Shown piece by piece: positions 25,531 through 34,311 of a stretch of DNA of 64,000 nucleotides (positions within the stretch are counted from its first letter, which is position 1; the number at the start of each line of letters is the position of its first letter). Below the pieces are notes generated by a model that searched no databases, was not told where the DNA came from, and worked only from the letters and a program-made list of their open reading frames with translations. Made by a program: the position numbers and the translations under genes. Origin of the DNA: Actinomycetospora lutea (GTDB lineage Bacteria > Actinomycetota > Actinomycetes > Mycobacteriales > Pseudonocardiaceae); NCBI RefSeq assembly GCF_028737205.1, contig NZ_JAQZAL010000010.1, positions 1 to 64,000 of the forward strand, written 5' to 3'.

Positions 25531-26904
25531 GTGACCACCACCCCCTCGTCGATCGGCCGCCGCCCGGAGCTGGGCGGGCGCTTCGCACCGGTGCCCGACG
25601 AGATCGACGCCGTCGACCTGCCCGTCGAGGGTGCGCTGCCGCCGGAGCTGACGGGGCGGTACGTCCGCAACGGCCCGAACCGCCTGCCGGGCGAGGAACC
25701 GGGCCACCTGTTCACCGCGCACGGGATGCTGCACGGCGTGCGCCTGCGCGACGGGCGTGCGGAGTGGTACCGCAACCGCTGGGTGCGCACCGGCGCGCTC
25801 GAGGGCCGGCCGTTCCTGTCCGACGCGGGCGTCGACCTCACCGCCGTCCCCGCCAACACCCACGTCGTCGAGCACGGCGGGCGGCTGTTCGCGCTGGTCG
25901 AGAACGGCCTGCCCCACGAGGTCGACGGCGAGCTCGCGACGCTCGGTCCGTGTGACTTCGACGGCCGGCTCACCACGGCGATGACCGCGCACCCCAAGAC
26001 CGACCCGGTCACCGGCGACCTGCACTTCTTCGGCTACTCGCCGTTCCCGCCGTACCTGACCTACCACCGGCTCTCCGCCGACGGCCGCGACCTCGTGAGC
26101 CGCGAGGTCGCCGTCGCGGGACCGACGATGATGCACGATTTCGCGATCACCGACGAGCACGTCGTGTGGCTCGACCTGCCGCTGACCTTCCAGTGGGAGC
26201 GGATGGCGTCGGGCATGCCGTTCGGGTGGGACGACGGCTACGGGGCGCGGCTCGGCGTGATGCGCCAGGACGACCCGACGTGCACGGTGACCTGGTTCGA
26301 CGTCGACCCCTGCTACGTGTTCCACGTCGGGGGCGCCTGCACCGACACCGACGGGCGCGTGGTGGTCGACGGCGCGCGCTACGCCCCGGCGGACGTCGCG
26401 CTGATGTGGGGCACGCCGGTGCCGGCCGAGCCGGCGGCGGCGGCCGCGGCCACGGGCGCCGCGCGCCTGCACCGCTGGGTGCTCGACCCGCGCGACGGCT
26501 CGGTCGCCGAGACGGCGCTGGAGGACCGGGGCGTCGAGTTCCCGACGATCGACGAGTCGCTGGTCGGGCGGCCCTCGCGCTGGCGCTACGCGATCGCCGA
26601 CCGGGGGGTGCGCGGCGAGCGGGCCGGGGCGGTGGTCAAGGTCGACGCCGACGGGACGCTCGCGACGCACGAGCTCGGCCCGGACGTCGTGGCCGGCGAG
26701 GCGGTGTTCGTGCCGTCCGCGGCGCCCGGCCGGGCCGAGGACGACGGCTGGCTGATCACGATCACGACGACGCGCGACGGGGCGGCCTCGCGGCTGCTCG
26801 TGCTCGACGCCACGGACGTCGCGGGCGCCCCGGTCGCCGCCGTCACCCTGCCCCGCGGCGTGCCTTCGGGCTTCCACGGTTCGTGGTTCCCGGACCCCAT
26901 GTGA
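25531..26904 (+). CDS. Carotenoid cleavage oxygenase (RPE65 / retinal pigment epithelial membrane protein family)
   Basis: A 457-residue non-haem iron oxygenase of the seven-bladed propeller family that cleaves carotenoid, apocarotenoid or stilbene/phenylpropanoid double bonds. The four iron-binding histidines are visible: H154 (TAHPKTD), H202 (MMHDFAIT), H265 (YVFHVGGA) and H449 (GFHGSWFPDP). The N-terminus carries the family GRYVRNGPNR block. I prefer GTG 25531 because an upstream ATG at 25501 lies inside the operator. PadR control (phenolic-responsive in other bacteria) hints at a phenylpropanoid-type substrate, but that is inference. Confidence 0.9.
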   Translation: MTTTPSSIGRRPELGGRFAPVPDEIDAVDLPVEGALPPELTGRYVRNGPNRLPGEEPGHLFTAHGMLHGVRLRDGRAEWYRNRWVRTGALEGRPFLSDAGVDLTAVPANTHVVEHGGRLFALVENGLPHEVDGELATLGPCDFDGRLTTAMTAHPKTDPVTGDLHFFGYSPFPPYLTYHRLSADGRDLVSREVAVAGPTMMHDFAITDEHVVWLDLPLTFQWERMASGMPFGWDDGYGARLGVMRQDDPTCTVTWFDVDPCYVFHVGGACTDTDGRVVVDGARYAPADVALMWGTPVPAEPAAAAAATGAARLHRWVLDPRDGSVAETALEDRGVEFPTIDESLVGRPSRWRYAIADRGVRGERAGAVVKVDADGTLATHELGPDVVAGEAVFVPSAAPGRAEDDGWLITITTTRDGAASRLLVLDATDVAGAPVAAVTLPRGVPSGFHGSWFPDPM

Positions 26905-26942
26905 GCGAACTTCGGGGCTATCGCCCCGAAGTTCGCTCACAT
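26899..26942. terminator. Perfect 20-bp hairpin, probable bidirectional terminator
   Basis: Arms 26899-26918 and 26923-26942 pair perfectly (left arm ATGTGAGCGAACTTCGGGGC) around TATC. It contains the stop codon of the carotenoid oxygenase and ends 2 bases before the stop of the convergent SirB1-like gene, so it can serve both. Such perfect palindromes are also common as dispersed intergenic repeats in this lineage. Confidence 0.8.
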
Positions 26943-26944
26943 GG

Positions 26945-27757
26945 TTAGTTGAGGTGCGCGAGCCAGCTGCGGGCGTGCCGGCGCAGGGCCGGGGCATCGT
27001 CGGGGAGCACCTCGGCCCACTCCTCGAGCAGCTCGGCGGCCTCGCGGAACGCCGCGCGCCGGCCCCGGACCTCGGCGAGCTCGGCGACCTCGACCGCGGT
27101 GACCCCGGGCAGGCCCAGGCGCATGCGCAGCACCCAGCCGAGCTCGGCGAGGTCGCCGCGCGAGCGGTGGATGCCGCGCAGGTTGGCCAGCATGCGCACG
27201 AGCACGGCGTCGGTGCCGATCGGGGCGAGCAGCGTGTCGTCGAACGGCACGTGGGGCCCGAGCCCGGTCGACTCGCGGAACCGGCGGATGCACTGCTCGC
27301 GGTCGAGCATCTCGCCGGTGAACGGGTCGAGGTGCTGCAGTGCGCCCACCGGGTGCACGAGGAAGTGGCCCGGCATGCCGACCGGCTCGAGCACGAGCCC
27401 GGCGCGCCGCCCGACCTCGATGCACACGACCGCGAGGGTGATCGGGATGCCGGTGCGCCGGTCGAGGACCTGGGTCAGCGAGGAGTTGCGCGGGTCGTAG
27501 TAGTCCTCGCGGTCGCCGTGGAAGCCCTCCTCGACGTACAGGCGGCGCACGAGCGCGTCGAGATCGCCCAGCCCCCTCGCCAGGCGGTCGAGCTCGGCGC
27601 GGGCGGCGTCGACGTCGGCGTCGGGGTCGGCCGCGCGGGCGATCTCCAGGGCGCCCTCGAGCAGGTCGGGCGTGCCGTTCCGGACCAGCGTCAGGAACCG
27701 GTGCACGGCTCCGTCGACGGCCGCGCGCCGTGCCGCGTCGTCGTCCACCCCGCGCAT
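26945..27757 (-). CDS. SirB1-family transglutaminase-like protein
   Basis: A 270-residue protein with the SirB1 / transglutaminase-like N-terminal domain: YVEEGFHGDREDYYDPRNSSLTQVLDRRTGIPITLAVVCIEVGRRAGL (about 72-118), then VGMPGHFLVHP and DPFTGEMLDREQC. A short helical repeat region follows at the C-terminus (MLANLRGIHRSRGDL..LGWVLRMRLGLPG). The catalytic cysteine expected in active transglutaminases is not in the usual place (SLTQVL), as in other SirB1 proteins, so enzyme activity is uncertain. It stands alone and is convergent with the carotenoid oxygenase. Confidence 0.85.
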   Translation of the reverse strand: MRGVDDDAARRAAVDGAVHRFLTLVRNGTPDLLEGALEIARAADPDADVDAARAELDRLARGLGDLDALVRRLYVEEGFHGDREDYYDPRNSSLTQVLDRRTGIPITLAVVCIEVGRRAGLVLEPVGMPGHFLVHPVGALQHLDPFTGEMLDREQCIRRFRESTGLGPHVPFDDTLLAPIGTDAVLVRMLANLRGIHRSRGDLAELGWVLRMRLGLPGVTAVEVAELAEVRGRRAAFREAAELLEEWAEVLPDDAPALRRHARSWLAHLN

Positions 27758-27779
27758 CCTGCCGTGCTCCGAGGCAGTG

Positions 27780-27812
27780 CGCTGAGGGGACGCTGAGGGG
27801 GCGCTGAGGGGA
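27780..27812. repeat. 11-bp tandem repeat, three copies
   Basis: CGCTGAGGGG plus one variable base (A, G, A) is repeated three times between the amidase gene and the SirB1-like gene. The 11-bp period is close to one helical turn. No function is evident. Confidence 0.85.
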
Positions 27813-27821
27813 CGGAACGGC

Positions 27822-29387
27822 TCAGACGCCGCCGCGCACCGCGCCCGTCGCCCGGTCCCAGGTCAGCGCGCCGTGCTCGAACGCCTGGGCGCGCCCGCCG
27901 GGCACGTCGTGCTCGGCCCCGGTCGGGTAGCCCAGCGGCGAACCCTCGGCACCGGCCCCGCGCCAGTGGTCGGCGATGGCGCCGGTGACGGTCCAGGCCC
28001 CCGTGCGTGGTGACCAGATCACGGTGCCGTGCTCGAAGGTCGTGACCCGCCCGGTCCCGTCGGCCGTCGGCGACTCGACCCGGGTCGGCTCGCCGAGCGA
28101 CGCGCGCTGCGCCGACCAGGCCGTCCGGACGTCAGTCGCGGACCCGGCGATCAGCCGCTGCACCTGGTCGCGCAGCGGGTCCATCTGGGCGTAGCCGGTG
28201 TCGCCCGGGCACGAGGTGTTCCCGACGTCGCGGTGGGCGAACAGCGCGGGCACCGTCGTCGACTGCCCCTTCGGAAAGCGCGACGTCCCGCCGCCCGCCG
28301 AGGTGAGTTGCACCTGCTCGCGCGGGTCGCGGTAGAGCCCACCGAGCTTCCACGCCGCCAGCGAGGCGACGGAGTTCAGGGTGGCCGGGGTCGGGGCCTC
28401 GGTCATGTAGTTGCCCATCATCGCGATGCCCCACGTCTCGCGGTTGAACCCGCCCGCGTGGGCCGCCACGACGGCCTTGTCCATCCCGCCGGCCCGACCC
28501 TCGAAGATCGTTCCGTACCTGTCGACGAGGGCGTTGTAGCCGATGTCGCCCCAGCCCTGCTTCTGCGTGTGGTATGCGAAGATCGCGCGGACGATCGCCG
28601 GCGAGTCGGCCGGGCCGTAGTCGTTCGACTCGCTGGTGTGGTGGATCGTCACCGCGCGCACGGTGGGCGTGATCTCCGGCCCCCAGGTCGCCTTCGACTC
28701 GTCGGCGCCCCACTGCGACCGCGTGACGTACTGCGGCGCGGCGGGCCCGCGCGCGGCGCCCAGCGCACCGATCGCCTGGTCGTTGCTCCCGATCCCCGGG
28801 TCGATGCGCACGACCTGCACCTCGTCGGTGACGGGCAGGCCGGCGCGCAGCGCGCGCACCTGGACCGCGGTGCGCTCACCCACCCAGATCGGGTCGGTGC
28901 CACCGGGCGCGGTCCCGGGCGCGGCGTCCGGCGTCGCGTCCCGCTCGCTGCCCGCCGGGTCGAGGTCGGTCCACGTCCCCCACTGCCCGGCGGCGTCGGT
29001 GGAGCGCACGGCGACGGCGTCCGGCGCGGAACCGGACCAGGTCACGGCGACGAGGCGCAGCGGCTGGGCACCACGAACCTCGCGCGCGCCGGTCGCGTCC
29101 CGGCCGCCCGGCGTGAAGCCGACCGACGACACGCCCGCCGCCACCGGGGACGCGGGCGGCAGCGCGGCCGGCGGCATCACGGCGTGCGCGGGGTCGAGCT
29201 GGCGCACGCCCGCCGGTGCCGCATCCGGCACGACCGGTCCCGCCGGCACACCCGGGTCGCTCGGCGCCGGCCGGGCCACGGCCGGGGCGGGCAGCAGGAG
29301 CATCGCGGCCGCCGTCAGCGCCACCGTGCCCATCCGCGCCCGCGCCGCGCGCCGCACACGCCCCGTCGGGGCTCCGGACCCGGCCAT
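27822..29387 (-). CDS. Secreted N-acetylmuramoyl-L-alanine amidase (PGRP-type) with LGFP repeats
   Basis: A 521-residue exported peptidoglycan hydrolase. The N-terminus has arginines, a hydrophobic core (MGTVALTAAAMLLLPAPA) and an AxA-like cleavage site. A low-complexity and beta-rich region comes before the amidase_2/PGRP domain (about 220-400), which starts at YVTRSQWGADES. Zinc/catalytic residues appear in TIHHTSE, YNALVDRYGTIFEGR, HAGGFN and HRDVGNTSCPG. At the C-terminus LGFP-type repeats (WRGAGAEGSPLGYPTGAEHDV) probably anchor it to the cell wall. I use ATG 29387; a GTG one codon earlier is possible. It may act in wall turnover. Confidence 0.9.
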   Translation of the reverse strand: MAGSGAPTGRVRRAARARMGTVALTAAAMLLLPAPAVARPAPSDPGVPAGPVVPDAAPAGVRQLDPAHAVMPPAALPPASPVAAGVSSVGFTPGGRDATGAREVRGAQPLRLVAVTWSGSAPDAVAVRSTDAAGQWGTWTDLDPAGSERDATPDAAPGTAPGGTDPIWVGERTAVQVRALRAGLPVTDEVQVVRIDPGIGSNDQAIGALGAARGPAAPQYVTRSQWGADESKATWGPEITPTVRAVTIHHTSESNDYGPADSPAIVRAIFAYHTQKQGWGDIGYNALVDRYGTIFEGRAGGMDKAVVAAHAGGFNRETWGIAMMGNYMTEAPTPATLNSVASLAAWKLGGLYRDPREQVQLTSAGGGTSRFPKGQSTTVPALFAHRDVGNTSCPGDTGYAQMDPLRDQVQRLIAGSATDVRTAWSAQRASLGEPTRVESPTADGTGRVTTFEHGTVIWSPRTGAWTVTGAIADHWRGAGAEGSPLGYPTGAEHDVPGGRAQAFEHGALTWDRATGAVRGGV

Positions 29388-29539
29388 CACGCACGCACCT
29401 CCCGCTCACTCGGCGGTATCCCGGTGATCCGCCGGCGCCCACCATGACCCCCACACGAGCACCACTGGCCACACCACGCGCCAAAGGCGCCCAGTCGGGT
29501 GACTTTGCGTGACAATCCGGGTGCGGTGCGTCAGACAGG

Positions 29540-30154
29540 TCAGAGGTGCGCCTGCGCGAACATCGCCACCGTCCGCATCGCCATCGCGTCCGCCCCGGCA
29601 CCGATCGGACCCGCGACGACCGGGATGAGCTTGGTGACGTTGAGCGCGCCGCGGCGCGTGAAGCGCGAGGTCAGCCGGAAGCCGATCCGCGTGTCGAGCT
29701 GCGCGCGGACCTCCGGTGGCAGGCCGCGCAGCCCGTGCAGCAGGGAGGCGTTGACCAGGTCGAGCCCGGTCCGCTCGGCGAGCTCGATCCCGTCGCCGCC
29801 GAGCACGCAGACCAGGACGGCGGTGCGCACGACCGGGTCGGCGAGGTCGCGCCCGCGCAGGTGGGCCACGGCCGCGGACAGCCGCGCGCCGAGCAGGTAG
29901 AGCCCCGTGGTGCCCGCCGGGGCGGTGACGACGAGGGTCGCCGCGCCACCGAGGCTCGTCAGCAGGCCCGAGCTCGCCGCGAGCCGCACGTGCGAACCGA
30001 CGACCCACCGGACCGCGGCCTCGGCGTCGTCGTCGGTGGCCGCCAGCGCGTCCTCGGCCACCGCCGCCGCCCCCGCGAACGGCCCGATCCCGCCGACGGC
30101 GCGGCGCCACAGCTCGTCGACCAGGGTGTCGGGGAGACCGCGCGAGCTCGCCAC
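29540..30154 (-). CDS. EcsC family protein
   Basis: A 204-residue EcsC-like protein. It shows the family layout: an amphipathic N-terminal helix, a glycine/alanine-rich hydrophobic hairpin (SSGLLTSLGGAATLVVTAPAG), LLGARLSAAVAHLRGRDLADPVVRTAVLVCVLGGD and the C-terminal GFRLTSRFTRRGALNVTKLIPVVAGPIGAGADAMAMR. EcsC proteins are membrane-associated; their role is poorly defined. The GTG 30154 start gives ASSRGLPD, the normal beginning. The next gene upstream on the strand ends 26 bases away and may share the transcript. Confidence 0.8.
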   Translation of the reverse strand: MASSRGLPDTLVDELWRRAVGGIGPFAGAAAVAEDALAATDDDAEAAVRWVVGSHVRLAASSGLLTSLGGAATLVVTAPAGTTGLYLLGARLSAAVAHLRGRDLADPVVRTAVLVCVLGGDGIELAERTGLDLVNASLLHGLRGLPPEVRAQLDTRIGFRLTSRFTRRGALNVTKLIPVVAGPIGAGADAMAMRTVAMFAQAHL

Positions 30155-30179
30155 GCCCCCCAGTGTCGCGCCCCGCTGA

Positions 30180-30827
30180 TCACCCGGCGAGGTCGCACGC
30201 CGCCGTGAGCGTGCCGACCCAGGGCCGGCCCCGGTCCCGGTCGCGGGCCCGCTCGAGGCGGGCGCGCTGCGCGTCCTGCCGCGCCCACGCGAGGACCTGC
30301 GGGTCGATGCGGGCGCCGTAGAACGCGTCGACGACGAGCTCGGCGAGGTGGTGGTCGGCGCTCGCGATCTCCTTGTACTCCCAGATCGCGAGCAGCCGGT
30401 CCGGCGGCTCCCCCAGGGCGCCGATGCTGTCGAGCATCGCGACCGCGGTCGCGCTCCCCGGCGCGTCGGGGTGCGTGTCGAGCAGCGCGGTCCACACGGC
30501 GTCGACGACGTCACGCACGGCGTCGCACTCGAGGTCGCGCCAGCCCGCCCACTCCTCGGCGATGCGGGTGAGCACGGTGCGCAGGTCGACGCGGTCGCCG
30601 GTGAGCGCCCGCCGCAGCAGCCACGGGGTCAGCGCGCGCAGGTCGTCCGCCGTGCCCAGGGTGTTGCCGAGGGCGAGCGCGAGGGTCAGCGGGTCGGCGT
30701 CCGCCACCCGCACCTCGCCGTGACAATGCGGGCAGCCGGCCAGCGTCTCCGGGGGCGGCCACGCCACGAAGGCGGCCTCGAGTCCCCACAGCGCGGCATC
30801 GACCCCCGCGTCGGTCTGCACGTCCAT
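30180..30827 (-). CDS. Protein of unknown function with a CPHC motif
   Basis: A 215-residue mostly helical protein. The only motif is LAGCPHCHGEV (about residues 30-40), a CxxC pair that could bind zinc or a redox partner but lacks a second pair. Other segments are DPLTLALALGNTLGTADDLRALTPWLLRR and IAEEWAGWRDLECDAVRDVVDAVW. The ATG at 30827 starts MDVQTDAG. No membrane helices or signal peptide are present. It may be co-transcribed with the downstream EcsC gene. I do not recognise the family. Confidence 0.65.
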   Translation of the reverse strand: MDVQTDAGVDAALWGLEAAFVAWPPPETLAGCPHCHGEVRVADADPLTLALALGNTLGTADDLRALTPWLLRRALTGDRVDLRTVLTRIAEEWAGWRDLECDAVRDVVDAVWTALLDTHPDAPGSATAVAMLDSIGALGEPPDRLLAIWEYKEIASADHHLAELVVDAFYGARIDPQVLAWARQDAQRARLERARDRDRGRPWVGTLTAACDLAG

Positions 30828-31056
30828 CGCGACAGATCCTGAGCATCCGCAACGCGACACGCTGGGCCGATAGGGCGAACATCGCTCTGTTGTGTGACCG
30901 AGCGTGGCCCGAGGTACCGCCGAGCGTGTCGGCACGCCCACTCGTCTTGTGGCTCAGAGGGCCCGCGGGCCCGCGCGACACGCCCGGGACGGGTGACGAC
31001 GGGCTCCTCGGTCACATCCGCGGGCGGCGGCACCCCGCATCCCACATACTCGAGGT

Positions 31057-32604
31057 ATGCGATCGCGGCAGCAGATCACCGTGCCGGGCCCGGAGGTCAA
31101 GACCACCGGCGGCGTCGTCCGCGGCATCACCACCCACGGCGTGCACACCTGGCGCGGCATCCCCTACGCCGCGCCGCCGGTCGAGGAGCTGCGGCTCCGC
31201 GCCCCGCAGCCGGTGGTGCCGTGGGAGGGCGTGCGCGACGGGTCGCGGTTCGGCCCCGTGCCGGTCCAGGAGCGGATCGGCGAGTTCATCGGCGCCGGCA
31301 AGGACACGCCGATGGGCGAGGACTGCCTGACCCTCAACGTCACCGCGCCGACCACGGCCCATCTCGATGGTCCGGCTCCGCAGGGCTCCGTGTCCGGCGA
31401 CGCGCCGCGCCCGGTGATGGTCTGGTTCTACGGCGGCGCGTTCGTCGTCGGCGCGTCGTCGGCCCCGACCTACCGCGGCTACGACTTCGCCCGCCGCGGC
31501 GACGTCGTCTACGTCAGCGTCAACTACCGCCTCGGCGCCCTGGGCTACCTCGACTTCTCCGCCTACGGCACCCCGGAGCGGCCGATCGAGGCGAACCTCG
31601 GCCTGCGCGACCAGATCGCGGCGCTCGAGTGGGTCCGCGACAACATCGCGGCCTTCGGCGGCGACCCCGAGCAGGTCACGATCTTCGGCGAGTCCGCCGG
31701 GGCGATCTCGGTGACGACGCTGATGGCGACGCCGGCGGCCCGCGGGCTCTTCCACCGGGCGATCGCCGAGAGCTCGGCGCCCGGCATGGTGTTCGGTCAG
31801 CGGCGCGCGCGGGAGTGGGCCGCCCGCTTCGTCACCGCGCTCGGGGCCGACGACGACCCGCTCGCCGGGCTCCTCGACGCCACCCCCCGGCAGCTCCTGG
31901 GCGCCGCGCAGGTCCTGCGCAACGACCTCGGCGACCAGCCCGGCACCATCCCGACCGCGCCCGTCGTCGACGGCGACCTCCTGCCCGAGTCCCCGCTCGA
32001 CGCCTTCGAGGCCGGCCGCGCCGCCGACGTTCCGCTGATCATCGGCACCAACGACACCGAGGGCCGCCTCTTCGAGCTGCCGCGCATGCGCCTCGACATG
32101 CTCGTCAGCGAGGAGCGCGCGCACCGCATGTTCGCGCTGACCCAGCCTGAGCTGCGCGACCAGGTGCTCGCCGCCTACGAGGGCCGGCCGTTCCGCAAGG
32201 ATCTCGGCGGCGACTACATGTTCTGGTACCCGTCGGTACGGATCATGCAGTCCCACCGCGGGCCGGTCTGGGCCTACCGCTACGACCTGACGACGCCGGT
32301 CCTGAACCTCATAGGGGTGCGCGCCACCCACGGCATGGAGCTCTACGCCGTCTTCGGGCTCGCCGACTCGGGCACCGCGAAGTGGCTGACCGCCCTCGGC
32401 GGCCGGCGCGCGCTGCGGGCGCTGCAGCGGCGGGTCCAGGACGACTGGACCCGGTTCGCCCGCGACGGCGCGCCCGCCTCGCACTGGCCGACCTACGACG
32501 CGACGACCCGCCTGACGAAGATCCTCGATCGCACCGACCGCATCGAGTCCGACCCGCGCCGCGAACGCCGCCTCGCGTGGGAGGGGTTCCGCGGGTACGA
32601 CTGA
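31057..32604 (+). CDS. Type-B carboxylesterase/lipase
   Basis: A 515-residue alpha/beta-hydrolase of the cholinesterase/para-nitrobenzyl-esterase family. Landmarks are GIPYAAPPVEELRLRAP, EDCLTLNVTAP, the oxyanion hole FYGGAF, the nucleophile elbow GESAGA (about residue 212), the acid in NDTEGRL and the catalytic histidine in THGMEL. Between EDCLTLNVTAP and RPVMVW lies an extra segment, HLDGPAPQGSVSG. Its DNA, read on the other strand, matches both ends of the 49-bp dispersed element with the middle deleted. No signal peptide is seen, so the enzyme is cytoplasmic. Confidence 0.9.
   Translation: MRSRQQITVPGPEVKTTGGVVRGITTHGVHTWRGIPYAAPPVEELRLRAPQPVVPWEGVRDGSRFGPVPVQERIGEFIGAGKDTPMGEDCLTLNVTAPTTAHLDGPAPQGSVSGDAPRPVMVWFYGGAFVVGASSAPTYRGYDFARRGDVVYVSVNYRLGALGYLDFSAYGTPERPIEANLGLRDQIAALEWVRDNIAAFGGDPEQVTIFGESAGAISVTTLMATPAARGLFHRAIAESSAPGMVFGQRRAREWAARFVTALGADDDPLAGLLDATPRQLLGAAQVLRNDLGDQPGTIPTAPVVDGDLLPESPLDAFEAGRAADVPLIIGTNDTEGRLFELPRMRLDMLVSEERAHRMFALTQPELRDQVLAAYEGRPFRKDLGGDYMFWYPSVRIMQSHRGPVWAYRYDLTTPVLNLIGVRATHGMELYAVFGLADSGTAKWLTALGGRRALRALQRRVQDDWTRFARDGAPASHWPTYDATTRLTKILDRTDRIESDPRRERRLAWEGFRGYD
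31365..31394 (-). repeat. Probable shortened, inverted copy of the dispersed element inside the esterase gene
   Basis: On the minus strand this 30-bp segment begins GACACGGAGC (9/10 match to the 49-bp element start) and ends GAGCCGGACCATCG (13/14 match to its end). The middle is 18 bp shorter, a multiple of three, so the host frame is kept. It encodes an extra loop in the esterase. Confidence 0.55.
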
Positions 32605-32862
32605 TCAGCCCGCGCGGGCCCTGCGCTTGCGCTGCGCCGCGTACAGCGTGATCGCCCCGGCGACCACCGCGACCACGACGAAGACGATCCCGAGCACGAC
32701 GCTGTGCTCGACCAGGAAGAAGATCAGGGCGACGCCGATCGACAGGATCGTCCCGATCGTGCCGATCCCGACGTTGAGCTTGAGCTCGCTCTGCTTCTCC
32801 GGGGTGTGGTCCGGCTCGGCGGCGGGGTTGCGGGCCCGGCGGGCTGCGCTGTCCTCGGTCAT
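32605..32862 (-). CDS. Small two-helix membrane protein
   Basis: An 85-residue protein. After a charged N-terminus of about 27 residues (MTEDSAARRARNPAAEPDHT) come two hydrophobic segments (VGIGTIGTILSIGVALIFFLV and VVLGIVFVVVAVVAGAITLYA) and a basic tail (QRKRRARAG). ATG 32862 was chosen over a longer upstream reading because it begins the charged head. It is convergent with the esterase, whose stop is adjacent. Function unknown. Confidence 0.7.
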   Translation of the reverse strand: MTEDSAARRARNPAAEPDHTPEKQSELKLNVGIGTIGTILSIGVALIFFLVEHSVVLGIVFVVVAVVAGAITLYAAQRKRRARAG

Positions 32863-32906
32863 GGGGCCGGGGCTACCCGACCACCTGCTCCCCCTGAACC
32901 CCCGCA

Positions 32907-32938
32907 GCACCCCTGGAGCACCCCTGGAGCACCCCTAC
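32907..32938. repeat. 11-bp tandem repeat, about 2.9 copies
   Basis: GCACCCCTGGA is repeated twice exactly and then partially between the small membrane protein and the carrier gene. Its last bases reach the stop codon of the carrier gene. No function is evident. Confidence 0.8.
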
Positions 32939-34224
32939 AGCCAGCCCGGCAGCACCAGCAGCGCCCAGGCCAGCAGCGGGCCCACGGCCACGACGATCCC
33001 GCTGTAGACGAGCATCCGCCGGTAGAACGCCTCGCGGTCGATGTCCTCCGGGGCCGAGGCCAGCACGAGCGCCCCGTTGGTCGAGAACGGGCTGACGTCG
33101 ACCACCGTGCTCGCCACGGCCAGCGCCGCGACCATCCCGATCGCGCTCACCGAGCCCTGCTGGAGGAACGGCAGCGCCAGCGGGATCAGGACACCGAGGA
33201 TGCCCGCCGACGACGCGAACGCCGACAGCACGCCGCCGAGGTAGCACAGCAGCAGGGCGGCGATCAGGGGCACGCCCAGCGCGACGATCCCGTTGCCGAC
33301 GACGTCCACGGTGCCGGCCTCCTGCAGCACGCCGACGTAGGTGAGCACGCCGCAGACCAGCAGGACCGTCGACCACGCGATGCCCTTGGCCGCCTCGCGG
33401 TGCCCCGCCGGACACAGGATCCCGAGGGTCACCGCGATCGCCAGCGAGAGCACGCCGACGTCGAGGTTGAACGCGACCGTGCCGACGGCCAGCACCAGGA
33501 TCCCGATGAGCGTCAGCACCTGCGGGCGCCCCACGACCGGGGCCTCGTCCGGCTCCTCGGTGTCGTGCTCGTCGGCGACGGTCTCCGGGTCGGTCCCCGC
33601 CGGCGCCCCGTGGGCGACCCTCACCCCGGTCAGCCTCCGGCCCCCGAGCAGCACGAAGATCACCCCGGCGATCACCACGTTCACCAGCAGCGGCGCGAGG
33701 AAGAGCGTCGTCGAGCTGAACGGGATGCCGGTCGGCACGACGACGCCGGCCACGAAGGTGCCGTAGACGCTGATCGGCGAGAACGCCCCCGCCAGCGACC
33801 CGTGGATCACCATCATGCCCATGAGCAGCAGATCCACCCCGTAACGGCGGGCGAACGGCATCGCCAGCGGCGCCACGATCGCCACCGCGAACAGCGCGCC
33901 GATCGCCGAGAACACCGCGGACAACGTGAAGAAGATCCACGGCGCGGCGACGAGGTGGCCCCGCACGAGCCGCATCGACCACCGCACGATCAGGTCGACC
34001 GTGCCGTTCTGGTGCGCGACCGCGAAGAGGTACGTCAGGCCGACGAGGATGAGGAACAGGTCGCCCGGGAACTCGGCGAGGACGTCGTCGAGGCTCATCC
34101 CCACCAGCAGCACGCCGACGCCGGCCGCGGCCACGAAGCCGAGCGCGCCGAGGTTCACCGGCAGCAGGGTCGCGATGACGAACATCGCCACCAGCACCAC
34201 GATCGAGACGATCACGGCCGTCAT
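32935..34224 (-). CDS. SLC13-type permease, dicarboxylate carrier MatC-like
   Basis: A 429-residue integral membrane transporter with about 11-12 helices. The N-terminal part (LPVNLGALGFVAAAGVGVLLVGMSLDDVLAEFPGDLFLILVGLTYLFAVA) matches the MatC N-terminal dicarboxylate-carrier pattern. Two repeat halves are joined by an acidic cytoplasmic loop near residues 205-225 (PETVADEHDTEEPDEAPVV). The second half has the permease signature SAFASSAGILGVLIPLALPFL and STVVDVSPFSTNGALVLA. It probably imports dicarboxylates such as malonate or succinate; the substrate is not shown by the sequence. It stands alone upstream of the recCBD operon. Confidence 0.85.
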   Translation of the reverse strand: MTAVIVSIVVLVAMFVIATLLPVNLGALGFVAAAGVGVLLVGMSLDDVLAEFPGDLFLILVGLTYLFAVAHQNGTVDLIVRWSMRLVRGHLVAAPWIFFTLSAVFSAIGALFAVAIVAPLAMPFARRYGVDLLLMGMMVIHGSLAGAFSPISVYGTFVAGVVVPTGIPFSSTTLFLAPLLVNVVIAGVIFVLLGGRRLTGVRVAHGAPAGTDPETVADEHDTEEPDEAPVVGRPQVLTLIGILVLAVGTVAFNLDVGVLSLAIAVTLGILCPAGHREAAKGIAWSTVLLVCGVLTYVGVLQEAGTVDVVGNGIVALGVPLIAALLLCYLGGVLSAFASSAGILGVLIPLALPFLQQGSVSAIGMVAALAVASTVVDVSPFSTNGALVLASAPEDIDREAFYRRMLVYSGIVVAVGPLLAWALLVLPGWL

Positions 34225-34311
34225 CCACGCACCTCCCGCCGGCGGGCGGCGCCGCCCGCGAGGGGGATGATTCGCCCATACGGGTGGGGCTACGTCAAAC
34301 CGGCGTGAAGT

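Noticed and set aside
30828-31056. Possible extra small gene in the divergent spacer before the esterase
   Set aside because: Short frames here have no RBS and biased translation; the 229 bases are more likely promoter DNA.
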